DNA of 64,000 nt. Origin: Paracoccaceae bacterium. GTDB taxonomy: Bacteria; Pseudomonadota; Alphaproteobacteria; Rhodobacterales; Rhodobacteraceae. Both the position numbers and the translations under genes were made by a program. Location of the stretch: contig JABBAP010000039.1 in the NCBI GenBank assembly GCA_018607905.1, positions 17,231-81,230 of the forward strand. The letters are read 5' to 3'. Shown piece by piece: positions 26,748-36,111 of the stretch. Positions within the stretch are counted from its first letter, which is position 1. The number at the start of each line of letters is the position of its first letter. Below the pieces are notes generated by a model. That model saw nothing but the letters and a program-made list of their open reading frames with translations. It was not told the DNA's origin and searched no databases.

Positions 26748-27968
26748 TCATCGGATGAATTTAGGGTTATCCCCCAGATCAAGATTCGGGAAAACATCCC
26801 GCTCCAAATCGGCCTTGGCCAAGCCGAACAGGTCATGTACCGCCCAGCCGGCATATTGCCGTAAATCCGCAGTCGGCATCAAATCACGTCGCGCGTATAA
26901 ATCGGCCTCGTCTAATCCTGGCCATTTACCATAAACCTTGCGCCCTTTTACGGCACCTCCCGCCAAAATCATCGCACCGCCCGTACCGTGATCCGTGCCT
27001 TGCGACCCGTTTTCACGCACCGTGCGGCCAAATTCTGTCATACACAAAACACATGTTTTATCCCAGATTGATCCCAGCTCGGCCTTCAACGTCAACAACG
27101 CCGATTGCAATTCACGCGACGCATTTCGGATGCTGCGCTGCTGGCGTTGATGCGTATCCCAGCCGCCAATTGAAAACGTCGCGAACCGCGTGTCTTCTTT
27201 CAAACGCGCCGCTGCAAAGGCCGCCAAACCGCCCGCCTTTTGCGCATTCGCGGCCTCTTTCATCTGGTTGACCATGTCATTCATGCCCGCGTCGTCGTCT
27301 TCGCTCATCGCCATCTGCGCCGTGTTCAACTCTGCCGCTAGGGTCATCGCCGTGCGCCCCGCTTGCGCAAACAACGGGTCTTTGGAATAGATTTTGTCGA
27401 GCAACAATTGCGCCTGCGGGCTTAAATCTACACGGCCCTCTGGCGCCCAGCTGGTTGTTGGAAATGCACCGCGCAACAGCAACATATTTTCGCGCCCAAC
27501 AGAAAACGCCGTGTCCTTTTTCGCCTCTGGAATCAGGTCCAGCATGCGGTTCATCCAGCCGCTATCACGCACATCCGATGATACCTCAACCACGCCCGCT
27601 TCCAGCAAATCCTGACCATCAAAATGGCTGCGTTTATCGCGGTACGGCGTCGATACGGCTTGCACAAACCCCATCTCGCCCGCTTTCCACATCGGCATCA
27701 ACTCACCCAGCTCAGGGTGCAACCCAAAGAACCCGTCCAAGTCCAAGTGTTTGGTTTTGCTTAAGTTCGGGCGATATTTAGCCAACATCGGATCCCCCAC
27801 AGGGGCCACCACATCCAGCGCATCCATCGCCCCGCGCAGCACAATTACAACCAAACGGTTGTCCGTGGGCACAGAGGCAAACGTCACTGGCGTGACCAAC
27901 GGACTGGCCGCCGCGCTACACCCAAGCGCAAGCGTTTGCGCCATAAACTTGCGTCTTGAACGATCCAT
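26748..27968 (-). CDS. DUF1501 protein with Tat signal
   Basis: A 406-residue protein starting at MDRSRRKFMAQTLALG, a twin-arginine signal (SRRKF), so it is exported folded. The mature part shows the DUF1501/sulfatase-like features LVVIVLRGAMDALDVVAP, SHFDGQDLLEAG, SIGGWDTHQRQ, CVLCMTEFGRTVRENGSQGTDHGTGGAMIL. The His/Asp-rich strings suggest metal binding as in alkaline-phosphatase-like folds. It lies 4 bases downstream of a DUF1800 gene; the two families are almost always paired. The biochemical role of the pair is not established. Confidence 0.9.
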   Translation of the reverse strand: MDRSRRKFMAQTLALGCSAAASPLVTPVTFASVPTDNRLVVIVLRGAMDALDVVAPVGDPMLAKYRPNLSKTKHLDLDGFFGLHPELGELMPMWKAGEMGFVQAVSTPYRDKRSHFDGQDLLEAGVVEVSSDVRDSGWMNRMLDLIPEAKKDTAFSVGRENMLLLRGAFPTTSWAPEGRVDLSPQAQLLLDKIYSKDPLFAQAGRTAMTLAAELNTAQMAMSEDDDAGMNDMVNQMKEAANAQKAGGLAAFAAARLKEDTRFATFSIGGWDTHQRQQRSIRNASRELQSALLTLKAELGSIWDKTCVLCMTEFGRTVRENGSQGTDHGTGGAMILAGGAVKGRKVYGKWPGLDEADLYARRDLMPTADLRQYAGWAVHDLFGLAKADLERDVFPNLDLGDNPKFIR

Positions 27969-27972
27969 GCGC

Positions 27973-29346
27973 CTATCTCCTGTTAAATTCGGGCGAGGCC
28001 AGCACAAGGGTCAAACCCTCCTCGCGCTGCTCCGCCCCTGCCACGGCAAATTTCAACGATTCGCCCGCCAATTCGCGCAAGTTCGCGTCGACAAATTCGC
28101 GCGGATCACGATCACCGCCCAACTGGCGCGAAACCGCCAGCGCCCATTGCAAACGCGACGCGATCCCTTGCGCCGTGATCCACGCCTCGGCCTCCTCGGG
28201 CCAGCCATTTGGTCCGGGCGCACTGCGAAGGGGTTGCCCCATGCTCGCCAGCGGCAGGGTCAAGCCACGGCGCAATTGCCCCGTTGAAAATGCATCAAAA
28301 TCAGCGCGTGAGATCCCGAGCGCACGCAGGCTCGCCACCATAAATTCGAACGGTTGTCGCGCCTTTTGCCCCAGATCAACCCAACTTGCAGGGTGATCCA
28401 GCATCGCGCCGTACACCGACGGTAAATCCCCATCGGTGTTGCGATAAACGCGGGTCAGTTCATCGACCAGCGCAGGGTCAGGATCGTCCGAAATGAAATG
28501 TACCACCAGCTTTGTGACAACGTGTTTGGCCGTATCGGGATGCAGCGCCAAATCACGCAAGAACCCTTCGATATCGTCCAATCGCGCGGGGTTGCCGCCG
28601 TATTGTTTGCCCAAAATCGCCTCTGATCCCGGTTCGGCCCAGCGCGGCAAAAAATTTGCGCCATCTGGCCCAACCACTAACCCCGTCAGCAATTCCGCCG
28701 CTTGGCGCACATCGGTTTGGCTGTACGCGCCGCCAACGCCAAGCGTGTGCAATTCCATCACTTCACGGGCAAGGTTTTCGTTCAAACCCTTCACCTTACG
28801 CTTCTTTTTGTTGTTCTTCGCCGCAACTGAATTTGGCCCGATGGATCGCACTTGATCCAGAAACAGCAACATCGACGGATGCGTTGCCGCGGCCACCAAC
28901 ATATCCCCAAAAGAACGATTCACATTCGGTCGAATGGCCTCCTCTTGGTAACTGCCCCAGGCGGTTTGTTCCAATCTGCTTTTGGGCACGACCGTGAAAT
29001 GATCGGCCCAGAAAAACACCAACCGTTCGCGAAATCCTTGGCCCGAATACATCGCGCGGCCAAACACCCGCTGCATATCGACAGCGCGCAAGGCGTTGCG
29101 CTCTTTGTTAGAGGCCCGCAACAACGGCTTTGCCTCCGCATCGCCCTTTTTGGCAGCGCGTTTATACTCCAAATACGTCCGCATCATCTGGGCCCGCTCG
29201 CCAAAGGACGGCCCGCGATACGTGGCAATCCCCGCATCGGCGTCCGTCGCTTGCGCCAACAGCATTTCCACATCGCTGACTTCGGCCTCACCCTCGGCAA
29301 AACCATATCCAAATCGAAACGCCGCTTTTGTTGCAAAACTTTGCAC
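27973..29346 (-). CDS. DUF1800 protein
   Basis: A roughly 457-residue protein of DUF1800. Recognisable are VFFWADHFTVVPK, NENLAREVMELHTLGVGGAYSQTDVRQAAELLTG, the HPDTAKHVVTKLVVHFI segment and the family's typical end LASPEFNRR. There is no signal peptide; export together with the Tat-dependent DUF1501 partner is a reasonable guess. The start is uncertain: GTG 29346 has a GAGG eight bases before it, while GTG 29364 would add six residues. It precedes the DUF1501 gene in an operon. Confidence 0.87.
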   Translation of the reverse strand: MQSFATKAAFRFGYGFAEGEAEVSDVEMLLAQATDADAGIATYRGPSFGERAQMMRTYLEYKRAAKKGDAEAKPLLRASNKERNALRAVDMQRVFGRAMYSGQGFRERLVFFWADHFTVVPKSRLEQTAWGSYQEEAIRPNVNRSFGDMLVAAATHPSMLLFLDQVRSIGPNSVAAKNNKKKRKVKGLNENLAREVMELHTLGVGGAYSQTDVRQAAELLTGLVVGPDGANFLPRWAEPGSEAILGKQYGGNPARLDDIEGFLRDLALHPDTAKHVVTKLVVHFISDDPDPALVDELTRVYRNTDGDLPSVYGAMLDHPASWVDLGQKARQPFEFMVASLRALGISRADFDAFSTGQLRRGLTLPLASMGQPLRSAPGPNGWPEEAEAWITAQGIASRLQWALAVSRQLGGDRDPREFVDANLRELAGESLKFAVAGAEQREEGLTLVLASPEFNRR

Positions 29347-29467
29347 GTTGCTCACCTCATGCACACTTTTCCGTTAACTTAGTTTGATACGGTCCAATCG
29401 CAAAGCTCCGCCGTTGCCAAGCCACAGAATTTTCGGCAATCTATCGCCAACTTCAAAAGGAAACGAC

Positions 29468-30073
29468 ATGGAACTGTTTTACGCCAAAGGCACCGTCGCC
29501 CAAGCCGCCCTGATTGCATTGCACGAGGCCGACATCCCCTTCACCGCCACGCGCATGGATTTTTCCCAAAACGCGCAGCGCACCCCAGATTTCCTTGCGC
29601 GCAATCCCAAAGGCCGCGTTCCGACCCTGATTACAGACCACGGCGTGTTGACCGAAACGCCCGCAATGCTGCCCTATATCGCGGGGCTGAATCCTGCCGC
29701 GAACCTATTGCCAACAGATCCCTATCAGCTTGCTAAAATGAACGAACTCACCAGCTACCTCGCCTCCACTGCGCACGTAAATCACGCCCACCGTATGCGC
29801 GGCGCACGCTGGGCAGATGAACAATCCAGCTTTGAGGACATGCAGCGCAAAGTGCCTCAAAACATGCGTGACACCTACAATTACCTTGAAACCGAGGTGT
29901 TTCGCGGGCCTTGGGCTATGGGCGAACAATACACGGTTGCAGACGCCTATCTGTTCACCGTTGGCTGCTGGCTAGAAGGCGACAGCGTCGACATAAACGA
30001 GTTTCCAGCAATCGCCGCGCACGCAGCTGCGATGCGCAAACGCCCTGCCGTGATCGCAGCGCTCGCTTACTGA
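29468..30073 (+). CDS. Glutathione S-transferase family protein
   Basis: A 201-residue GST with thioredoxin-like N-terminal domain (MELFYAKGTVAQAALIALHEADIPF) and the TETPAMLPYIAGL glutathione-binding segment (equivalent of the SxAI motif). The all-helical C-terminal domain includes WAMGEQYTVADAYLFTVGCW. AAAGGA precedes the ATG at 29468; the upstream open frame to 29384 has no such support. It converges on the GH25 gene with a 7-base overlap. Substrate cannot be inferred. Confidence 0.9.
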   Translation: MELFYAKGTVAQAALIALHEADIPFTATRMDFSQNAQRTPDFLARNPKGRVPTLITDHGVLTETPAMLPYIAGLNPAANLLPTDPYQLAKMNELTSYLASTAHVNHAHRMRGARWADEQSSFEDMQRKVPQNMRDTYNYLETEVFRGPWAMGEQYTVADAYLFTVGCWLEGDSVDINEFPAIAAHAAAMRKRPAVIAALAY

Positions 30074-30873
30074 ACGCCGTTTCGCCTTAACCACGCCTGC
30101 CACTGGTCAACAGACCCGTGGAACACGTTCAGATCAATATCGCCCGGCGCACCCGGAACCCGTCCCGTGCCTGAATATTGCCAAAAACCCCACCGTTCAC
30201 CCGGATAAATCTTGGACGGGTGATCCGCCACAGATCGCAGCCAAAACGTATATCCGTTGATCCGCCCCAGATCATTTTCGTGGTAAAAATCCACGGTGGT
30301 GTAAATGATCGGCGTCTTGCCGTAATGCGCCTTCACGATCCGCAAAAACTGCCGCATCGAGGCCCGCACCGTACTAGCCTCGGGGCGTAATTTGCATGTG
30401 GGCGAGGTGTGATTCCACTCGATATCCAACACTGGTGGCAGCGCGCCATTATCCTTTGGAACATTGCGAATGTACCACGCGGCCTGCTCGCGCGCGTTGC
30501 GGCAAAAGTAATAGAAATGATAGGCACCACGCGGTAAACCAGCCTGCGCCGCACCGCGCCAATGGGTTCGAAATTCTGGATCAATATGATCCCCGCCCTC
30601 GGTTGCTTTGATAAATGCAAACGATATCTGATTGGCCCGCATCTTGGGCCAATCAAGCCCCAACTGATACCGCGATACATCCACACCGTGCACGCCGTAT
30701 TGCCACGGTTTCGCGCTTGGCCAATCCACGGGATCACTGTCTGCAAACTTTGGATTACCGCCGACAATATCGGGGCTTGGCTGATTAACCTGCGTCTTAG
30801 GAACTGATTGCTGCCTCCCGCCGCCACAAGACACCAATCCAATAACCATCACTAGAAAAACAAAATACCGCAT
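30067..30873 (-). CDS. GH25 lysozyme-like lipoprotein
   Basis: A 268-residue protein. MRYFVFLVMVIGLVSCGGG is a lipoprotein signal with VSC lipobox. The catalytic domain shows YGVHGVDVSRYQLGLDW, FAFIKATEGGDHIDP, GAYHFYYF and PPVLDIEW, all characteristic of GH25 muramidases; the Asp and Glu of DIEW are the expected catalytic pair. It probably cleaves peptidoglycan from the periplasmic or outer-membrane side. The ATG at 30873 follows GAGG by eight bases. Transcribed convergently to the GST gene. Confidence 0.9.
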   Translation of the reverse strand: MRYFVFLVMVIGLVSCGGGRQQSVPKTQVNQPSPDIVGGNPKFADSDPVDWPSAKPWQYGVHGVDVSRYQLGLDWPKMRANQISFAFIKATEGGDHIDPEFRTHWRGAAQAGLPRGAYHFYYFCRNAREQAAWYIRNVPKDNGALPPVLDIEWNHTSPTCKLRPEASTVRASMRQFLRIVKAHYGKTPIIYTTVDFYHENDLGRINGYTFWLRSVADHPSKIYPGERWGFWQYSGTGRVPGAPGDIDLNVFHGSVDQWQAWLRRNGVQ

Positions 30874-30978
30874 CAATACTGCCTCAAATCTTTTGCTATC
30901 AATTCACCACACGTGCCCAAAACGCCAGCCACAATTCCACTGGCGCTTAATCGGTCACAAATCCGCCGACGGGCAACT

Positions 30979-33285
30979 TCACGGCTCGTCGGGAATGGGC
31001 CCAGGTGGCACCGCTGGCCCCTGCGCTGCTTCTTGCGCCGCACCCGCCGCCGCTTTGCGTTGTTCATCTGTCAAATGCTCCCCGCCCGCGATTTCCACCT
31101 TCACGTTACGTTCGGCCATCTGAATGCCATTGGCATCAAAGATATCGCGTACCTTCTGATAGGCATCGCGGCGCACCAACCACTGCTCGCCCGGCTTGGT
31201 CATGAATTTCACGCCCACAACCATGTTGAACTCCTCCATCCGCCGCACCCCTTGGGATTTCAGCGTGCTCAGAATACCAGAACCGTAGTGTTCGTTGGCC
31301 TGCAATTCCGCGCCAACTTTCTTCACCAACTTTTTCACCAACTGCAAATCCGTATCAAACGGCACGCGGAATTCCAGCTTCATGATGACCCAATCACGCG
31401 AATGGTTGGTCAGGGATTTCAGCTCGCCATACGGGACCGTATGCACCTTACCACGGTGATGACGAATGCGCATGGATCGCACCGAAATGCTCTCAACCGA
31501 GCCCATCAAATCGCCCACCTCGATGTATTCCCCCAACCGAAACGCATCATCAATCAGGAAGAAAATCCCAGCAACAATATCGCGCACCAAGGATTGCGTG
31601 CCAAAGCCAATCGCGATCCCCATGATCCCGGCACCCGCCAAAATCGGCGCAATATTCACGCCAGCCGAACTCAGCACGCTCAGGCTCACCATGATCAACA
31701 GCGCCACCATCAAAATGGTGCGCAACAGCGGCAGCAACGTGAACATCCGCGCCTCTGGCCCAGGGGCTTGGCCATCCACGGGTGGTTCGTAATCCGCAAC
31801 CCGTTTGTCGATCACAGTCTTGGCCCAAGTCCAGACCAGATCAGCCAGCAACAGCGCCACGATGCTGTCGATCAACACCTCCAACGCGCGCCCAACGAAA
31901 CTGCGATCTGCGGACAGATCAAAAATATTCACGCCCCACGATATCGCCAGCAAAAACACCGCGCCCATCGCCAAAACAAACCGCGCACCGCGCTGCACAA
32001 TCGGGCGCGTCGTGGCGTATGGGTCGGCAAATTCGGGCGCAACAGGTTCTGGCTCGCCTTCTAAAACCTCGCCAGCGGCTTCCTCTGCGATAAACGCATC
32101 TAGCTCTGTTTGGGCCGCAGCTGCATGTTGATCGTGCAAGGCCGCCGTCGATTGATCAAAGAAATGATCAATCCAAGCAGTCATCAATTTCAAACTTGGC
32201 ACCGCCAGCCCAAGAATCAGAATCGCCGACATAATTGCGAACAATCCAACCAGCCACGTCACAAACACAAGACCCACCAGCCCGATCAAATAGCTGCGCC
32301 AAAACCGCAGGCTGCGCGCCCCTAAATCGTCTTCGCACAATTGGGGTACCTGTCGAAACGCGATCCAAATACAGGCCCAAGTGATCAAAACAACCACCAG
32401 CGCCAGCGCCACAGTTTGCGCCAAAGCAACCGCGCTCAGGCTGCCGCCCATATCCATATCCGCCATCCCGACAACACGGCTGAGCATAAACGACAGCGCC
32501 AATCCAAGCAGGACAGCAAACGCCAGAACGCGCGCAATCCCATGCAAATGGCGTGCAACAGGCGTGCCGTAAGGAACCAATCGCAGCTCTTGCGCATTGG
32601 GCGCCTGAAAGAACAACGAAACGGTCATGACGATGCGAAACAGCAGAACCATCACCAGAAAATCCAAAACCAAGGCTTCAACCAGCGGGTGCCAATCAAA
32701 ACTTTTGAACGCACCAATACTGCCCACCGCAAAAATACCAAGGCCGCCAAAAATGATCCCAGCCCGTAAAAACGCGCCCGTCAGCTTTTCCATCGGCGCA
32801 TCTTTTGGGGCCAATTCCAAACGCAACAGCGGGTACTGCATGAACTGGCGATACAGCCATTCCAACCCCAGCCCGATCAGCAGAAACGTCAAAATATAGC
32901 TCAGCGAGCGCACTTTTTGCGAGGTCGACAATTCACTGTCCCACACCTCGGACATCACCATCGGCATGCGGGGCACAATATTCCACGCCAGCACAAGCGA
33001 TCGCGCCCGCTCCGCAATGCGCGACAGACGTGCATCAATTTCTTCGCGCAAACTCAACGTCGGCCCGGTTTCGACAACACCGTCCTCAGAAACACTGTCT
33101 TTCAGCCATTCCTGAACGCTCGGATCGCCCAAAAGCCGCAAAAACTCTTTCACGTCATTTGGCGAAGGCGCAGGGATCACCGCCTCCTCTGCTCCGCCAG
33201 AATTCGGGATCATTTGCGCCATCACCGGCGCGGTGAATCCAATCAAAAAGATCGAAACTAAAACTGTGCGTAAAATCCCGATCAT
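30979..33285 (-). CDS. Large mechanosensitive channel of the MscS/MscK family
   Basis: A 768-residue protein: signal peptide ending ...APVMAQ, a ~100-residue periplasmic part, roughly ten membrane segments, and near residue 560-620 the MscS pore helix (VNIAPILAGAGIMGIAIGFGTQSLVRDIVAGIFFL, seen as GAGIMGIAIGFGTQSL) followed by the beta domain (GEYIEVGDLMGSVESISVRS) and the alpha/beta cytoplasmic cage. The C-terminus is Ala/Pro-rich. It would open under membrane tension. Its start overlaps the stop of the 2Fe-2S membrane protein by four bases (ATGA). Confidence 0.9.
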   Translation of the reverse strand: MIGILRTVLVSIFLIGFTAPVMAQMIPNSGGAEEAVIPAPSPNDVKEFLRLLGDPSVQEWLKDSVSEDGVVETGPTLSLREEIDARLSRIAERARSLVLAWNIVPRMPMVMSEVWDSELSTSQKVRSLSYILTFLLIGLGLEWLYRQFMQYPLLRLELAPKDAPMEKLTGAFLRAGIIFGGLGIFAVGSIGAFKSFDWHPLVEALVLDFLVMVLLFRIVMTVSLFFQAPNAQELRLVPYGTPVARHLHGIARVLAFAVLLGLALSFMLSRVVGMADMDMGGSLSAVALAQTVALALVVVLITWACIWIAFRQVPQLCEDDLGARSLRFWRSYLIGLVGLVFVTWLVGLFAIMSAILILGLAVPSLKLMTAWIDHFFDQSTAALHDQHAAAAQTELDAFIAEEAAGEVLEGEPEPVAPEFADPYATTRPIVQRGARFVLAMGAVFLLAISWGVNIFDLSADRSFVGRALEVLIDSIVALLLADLVWTWAKTVIDKRVADYEPPVDGQAPGPEARMFTLLPLLRTILMVALLIMVSLSVLSSAGVNIAPILAGAGIMGIAIGFGTQSLVRDIVAGIFFLIDDAFRLGEYIEVGDLMGSVESISVRSMRIRHHRGKVHTVPYGELKSLTNHSRDWVIMKLEFRVPFDTDLQLVKKLVKKVGAELQANEHYGSGILSTLKSQGVRRMEEFNMVVGVKFMTKPGEQWLVRRDAYQKVRDIFDANGIQMAERNVKVEIAGGEHLTDEQRKAAAGAAQEAAQGPAVPPGPIPDEP

Positions 33286-34469
33286 GATGCACCTACTGGG
33301 TCAGTGGCATCCGATTTTGTCTTGCTGTAATCCAAATCCGAATAATCAGGCTCAATTACGCGCTGCACCTCTAACGCACCGTCATTTGGCACCATCTGGC
33401 AGGCCAGCCGCTCATCTGGTTCCGCTTTCCAACGCGCCAAGGTTTGCGCTTCCATCTCGGATGGCGGCGGCAGTGTTTCACCCCCCTTGAGAACCCGAAC
33501 ACGGCACGTACCGCACCGCCCACGCCCACGACAAATATTTGCGTGCGGCAGGCTGTTTTCATGCACCATTTCCAGCAGGGTCAGGCCCGTGTCAGCCTCA
33601 AACGCGGTCGGCAATCGCCCAGAATAGGTGACCTGCACTCGCCCACTGCGCCGTCGATACAACCGCAACCAACGGGCCGCCAAAACCAACCCAATCAGCC
33701 CCAGTGAAACCCGCGTCGCAACCTTTGGACGGTACTTGGCCTGTTCCAGAATCTCAGGGATGCGTTCGGGGTCAACAGTCGGGCCAAACTCGTTTGGGTC
33801 ATTCTCCATGACATAGCCCAAACCGCCCTCTTCAACCGAAATAATCTGACGACCGCCCTCAACGTATCCCAGCATCGCCAAAATTGGCAGGGCCACCACA
33901 AACGGATAGAAAAACTTCATGATCCGCGCAGAACCGTCACGCGCTTGCAGCCAAGAATACACCCCAATTGCGCCGTGGATCCACGCGACCACCAGCATCA
34001 AAATCTGCTGCAATCCGTTAAACGGCGACACGATCCAAAACTGCCCCAACAGCAGGTAATACGTCGGCTCCAGCCCCAATTCCTTTATGGCCATCACGCC
34101 GAAAACATGCGTACCCAGCAACGGAATGATCAACATGCCGGCAATCATCTGCGCCATGTCATAGGCAGGAATGCGCAGCGTGTTGCGCCAATACAGCGAC
34201 ACCAACGCGACAATAAAATGGATAACCAGAGACACTTGCAGCAGGTATTTCAGGACGGCGCTCGACCAAACGCCACTGAGCGCCCAACGCCAGTCTTCCA
34301 TCAACTGCACCGAATGCAGCCCAAGCGACAGGTTTGCCAAATGCATCGTGATAAACACAAACATGATCATCCCCGTGATGATCATCGCTTTCAGACGGAG
34401 TTTCGCGCCCCAAGGGCTGGCGGTGGCTGTGTCAGGCATGCTGGCTTTCCCTGTTCGCGACCCCATCAT
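33282..34469 (-). CDS. Membrane-anchored [2Fe-2S] ferredoxin with cytochrome b-like anchor
   Basis: A 395-residue protein. The N-terminal ~230 residues contain about five hydrophobic helices with several histidines (FITMHLANLSLG, VSLVIHFIVAL, VVAWIHGAIGVY), resembling the heme-carrying anchor of succinate dehydrogenase. The C-terminal domain from ~residue 285 is a plant-type 2Fe-2S ferredoxin: cysteines in CRGRGRCGTCRV and RLACQ. Similar modules occur as the N-terminal part of certain alphaproteobacterial adenylate cyclases, but no cyclase domain is present. The start could also be ATG 34439 (MPDTATASPW). Coupled to the downstream MscS gene. Confidence 0.8.
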   Translation of the reverse strand: MMGSRTGKASMPDTATASPWGAKLRLKAMIITGMIMFVFITMHLANLSLGLHSVQLMEDWRWALSGVWSSAVLKYLLQVSLVIHFIVALVSLYWRNTLRIPAYDMAQMIAGMLIIPLLGTHVFGVMAIKELGLEPTYYLLLGQFWIVSPFNGLQQILMLVVAWIHGAIGVYSWLQARDGSARIMKFFYPFVVALPILAMLGYVEGGRQIISVEEGGLGYVMENDPNEFGPTVDPERIPEILEQAKYRPKVATRVSLGLIGLVLAARWLRLYRRRSGRVQVTYSGRLPTAFEADTGLTLLEMVHENSLPHANICRGRGRCGTCRVRVLKGGETLPPPSEMEAQTLARWKAEPDERLACQMVPNDGALEVQRVIEPDYSDLDYSKTKSDATDPVGAS

Positions 34470-34533
34470 TTGCGCGGAGCCTGCGTTTGGAAAAACCTTT
34501 TACGGTTGCGGCCAAAAGGTCAAGGCAGCGGCC

Positions 34534-35301
34534 CTAGCCTTTGTGCAACTTTGCCGCCCGTCGCAGCCCGTTTGCCAGCATCACCACGTCAATCGCCACA
34601 CAGGCGAAATTCACGCCCCAACCGATGAATTTCTCTGCCAAAACGGGATCAGGGCACATAATTCCCGCCGCTTTGCCCGCTGCGCGAATGCGTTTCACCG
34701 CGTCTTCCATCACGGCCTGAACTTCGGGCGCTTGGTCATTGCCCAGATACCCCATATCCGCCGCCAAATCCGCAGGCCCGATGAACACCGCATCCACGCC
34801 ATCGACGGCCAAAATATCATCCAGATTATCAATGCCGCGTTGTGCTTCGACCTGCACGATTAAGCACATCTGATCATTTGCCGTGGTCGTGTAATCCGCA
34901 ATTCCGGACCACTGCGAAGCCCGCGCAAGTGCGGATCCAACACCGCGAATACCCTCTGGCGCGTACAGCATCGCCCGCGACATTTCTGCCGCCTGCGCCC
35001 CCGTTTCCACCATTGGCACCATAATCGTCTGCGCACCCGCATCCAAAACCTGCTTGATGAACCAGTCTTCGCCCTTTGGCACCCGCACAATCACCGATGA
35101 CGGCGACGCGCTCAACGCGCCAATCTGCTTTGAAATCTCGGTCGTGCCGTTCGGGGCATGTTCCCCGTCAACCAACACCCAATCAAAGCCCGCCGTGCCC
35201 GCAACCTCTGCCGCGTACCCATCGACCAGACCCAACCAAGCGCCTGTCTGTAATTCCCCGTTCGCCAAGGCTTTTTTCAACTTATTCACTGGTGCGCCCA
35301 T
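34534..35301 (-). CDS. hpaI: HpcH/HpaI family 2-oxo-acid aldolase
   Basis: A 255-residue class II, metal-dependent aldolase of the 4-hydroxy-2-oxoheptane-1,7-dioate type. Seen: GFDWVLVDGEHAPNGTTEI (DGEH with the base His), IMVPMVETGAQAAE, and VEAQRGIDNLDDILAVDGVDAVFIGPADLAADMGY with the metal-binding Glu/Asp. It cleaves the hydrated product of HpaH to pyruvate and succinic semialdehyde if the pathway is homoprotocatechuate. Members also act on related sugar-acid aldols. It ends the hpa-like operon, nine bases after hpaH. Confidence 0.88.
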   Translation of the reverse strand: MGAPVNKLKKALANGELQTGAWLGLVDGYAAEVAGTAGFDWVLVDGEHAPNGTTEISKQIGALSASPSSVIVRVPKGEDWFIKQVLDAGAQTIMVPMVETGAQAAEMSRAMLYAPEGIRGVGSALARASQWSGIADYTTTANDQMCLIVQVEAQRGIDNLDDILAVDGVDAVFIGPADLAADMGYLGNDQAPEVQAVMEDAVKRIRAAGKAAGIMCPDPVLAEKFIGWGVNFACVAIDVVMLANGLRRAAKLHKG

Positions 35302-35310
35302 GACGACCTC

Positions 35311-36111
35311 CTATTCAAAAGTGATATCCACACGGCCAAATTCACCGTAATCCGCTGCAAAATCCGATCCCGCAGGAGCCTCGATCGGGCGAATAAAACT
35401 GCCAGATAAAACCACATCGCCCTTGCTCAATCCTTGGCCATATTCTGCCAAACGCTGCACCAGCCAAACCATCCCCATCACGGGATCGTTCAACACACCA
35501 GCGCCCAAACCTGTTTCCTCAACCGTTCCGCTGCGCGACACAATCGCCCCGACCCAGCGCAAATCAAACGCATCGGGGCTGTGCTTTTTGTCGCCCAAAA
35601 CAATGCCCGCATTCGCCGCATTATCCGCAATCGTATCAAACACTTTGCGCGTTGTACCACTGGCAGGATCAACCCGCAAAATCCGCGTGTCGAGGATTTC
35701 AAGCGCGGGCGCAACCCAATCCGTTGCCGCCAAAACCGCCTCGCGCGTTACATCCGCACCAGACAAATCTTCGCCCATGATAAACGCAATCTCTGCCTCG
35801 ACCCGTGGCTCAATAAACCGACCATTGGGAACAACCCCACCGTGATCGAAAAACATATCGTCAAACAGGATGCCGCTGTCAGGAATATCAATGCCCAGCG
35901 CCATCTGCATGGCCCGACTGGTCAACCCAATCTTCCAGCCCTTGCGCACCGCACCGCCCGCTTCCTTGGCCGCAACAAACGCATCTTGAATGGCATAGGC
36001 ATCGGCCATTGTAATGTCCGAATGCGCCACCGAAATCACGCCCATCTGCGTGTTCGTCTGCTCCGCCTCAACCAACTGCGCTGCAATCGCTGTAATTTCT
36101 TCAGGTGTCAT
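35311..36111 (-). CDS. hpaH: 2-oxo-hept-4-ene-1,7-dioate hydratase-like protein
   Basis: A 266-residue enzyme of the HpaH/MhpD hydratase group within the FAH superfamily. Characteristic stretches are RKGWKIGLTSRAMQMALGIDIPD, FIEPRVEAEIAFIMG with the metal-ligand Glu residues, and GKGDVVLSGSF-like LSKGDVVLSGSFIRP. It adds water to the linear dienoate before aldol cleavage by the next gene product. The ATG overlaps the stop of the upstream FAH-family gene (ATGA). Confidence 0.88.
   Translation of the reverse strand: MTPEEITAIAAQLVEAEQTNTQMGVISVAHSDITMADAYAIQDAFVAAKEAGGAVRKGWKIGLTSRAMQMALGIDIPDSGILFDDMFFDHGGVVPNGRFIEPRVEAEIAFIMGEDLSGADVTREAVLAATDWVAPALEILDTRILRVDPASGTTRKVFDTIADNAANAGIVLGDKKHSPDAFDLRWVGAIVSRSGTVEETGLGAGVLNDPVMGMVWLVQRLAEYGQGLSKGDVVLSGSFIRPIEAPAGSDFAADYGEFGRVDITFE

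Noticed and set aside
30913..32064. 383-codon plus-strand frame over the MscS gene
   Set aside because: His/Arg/Gln-rich mirror of the coding strand with no domain; the minus-strand gene is certain.
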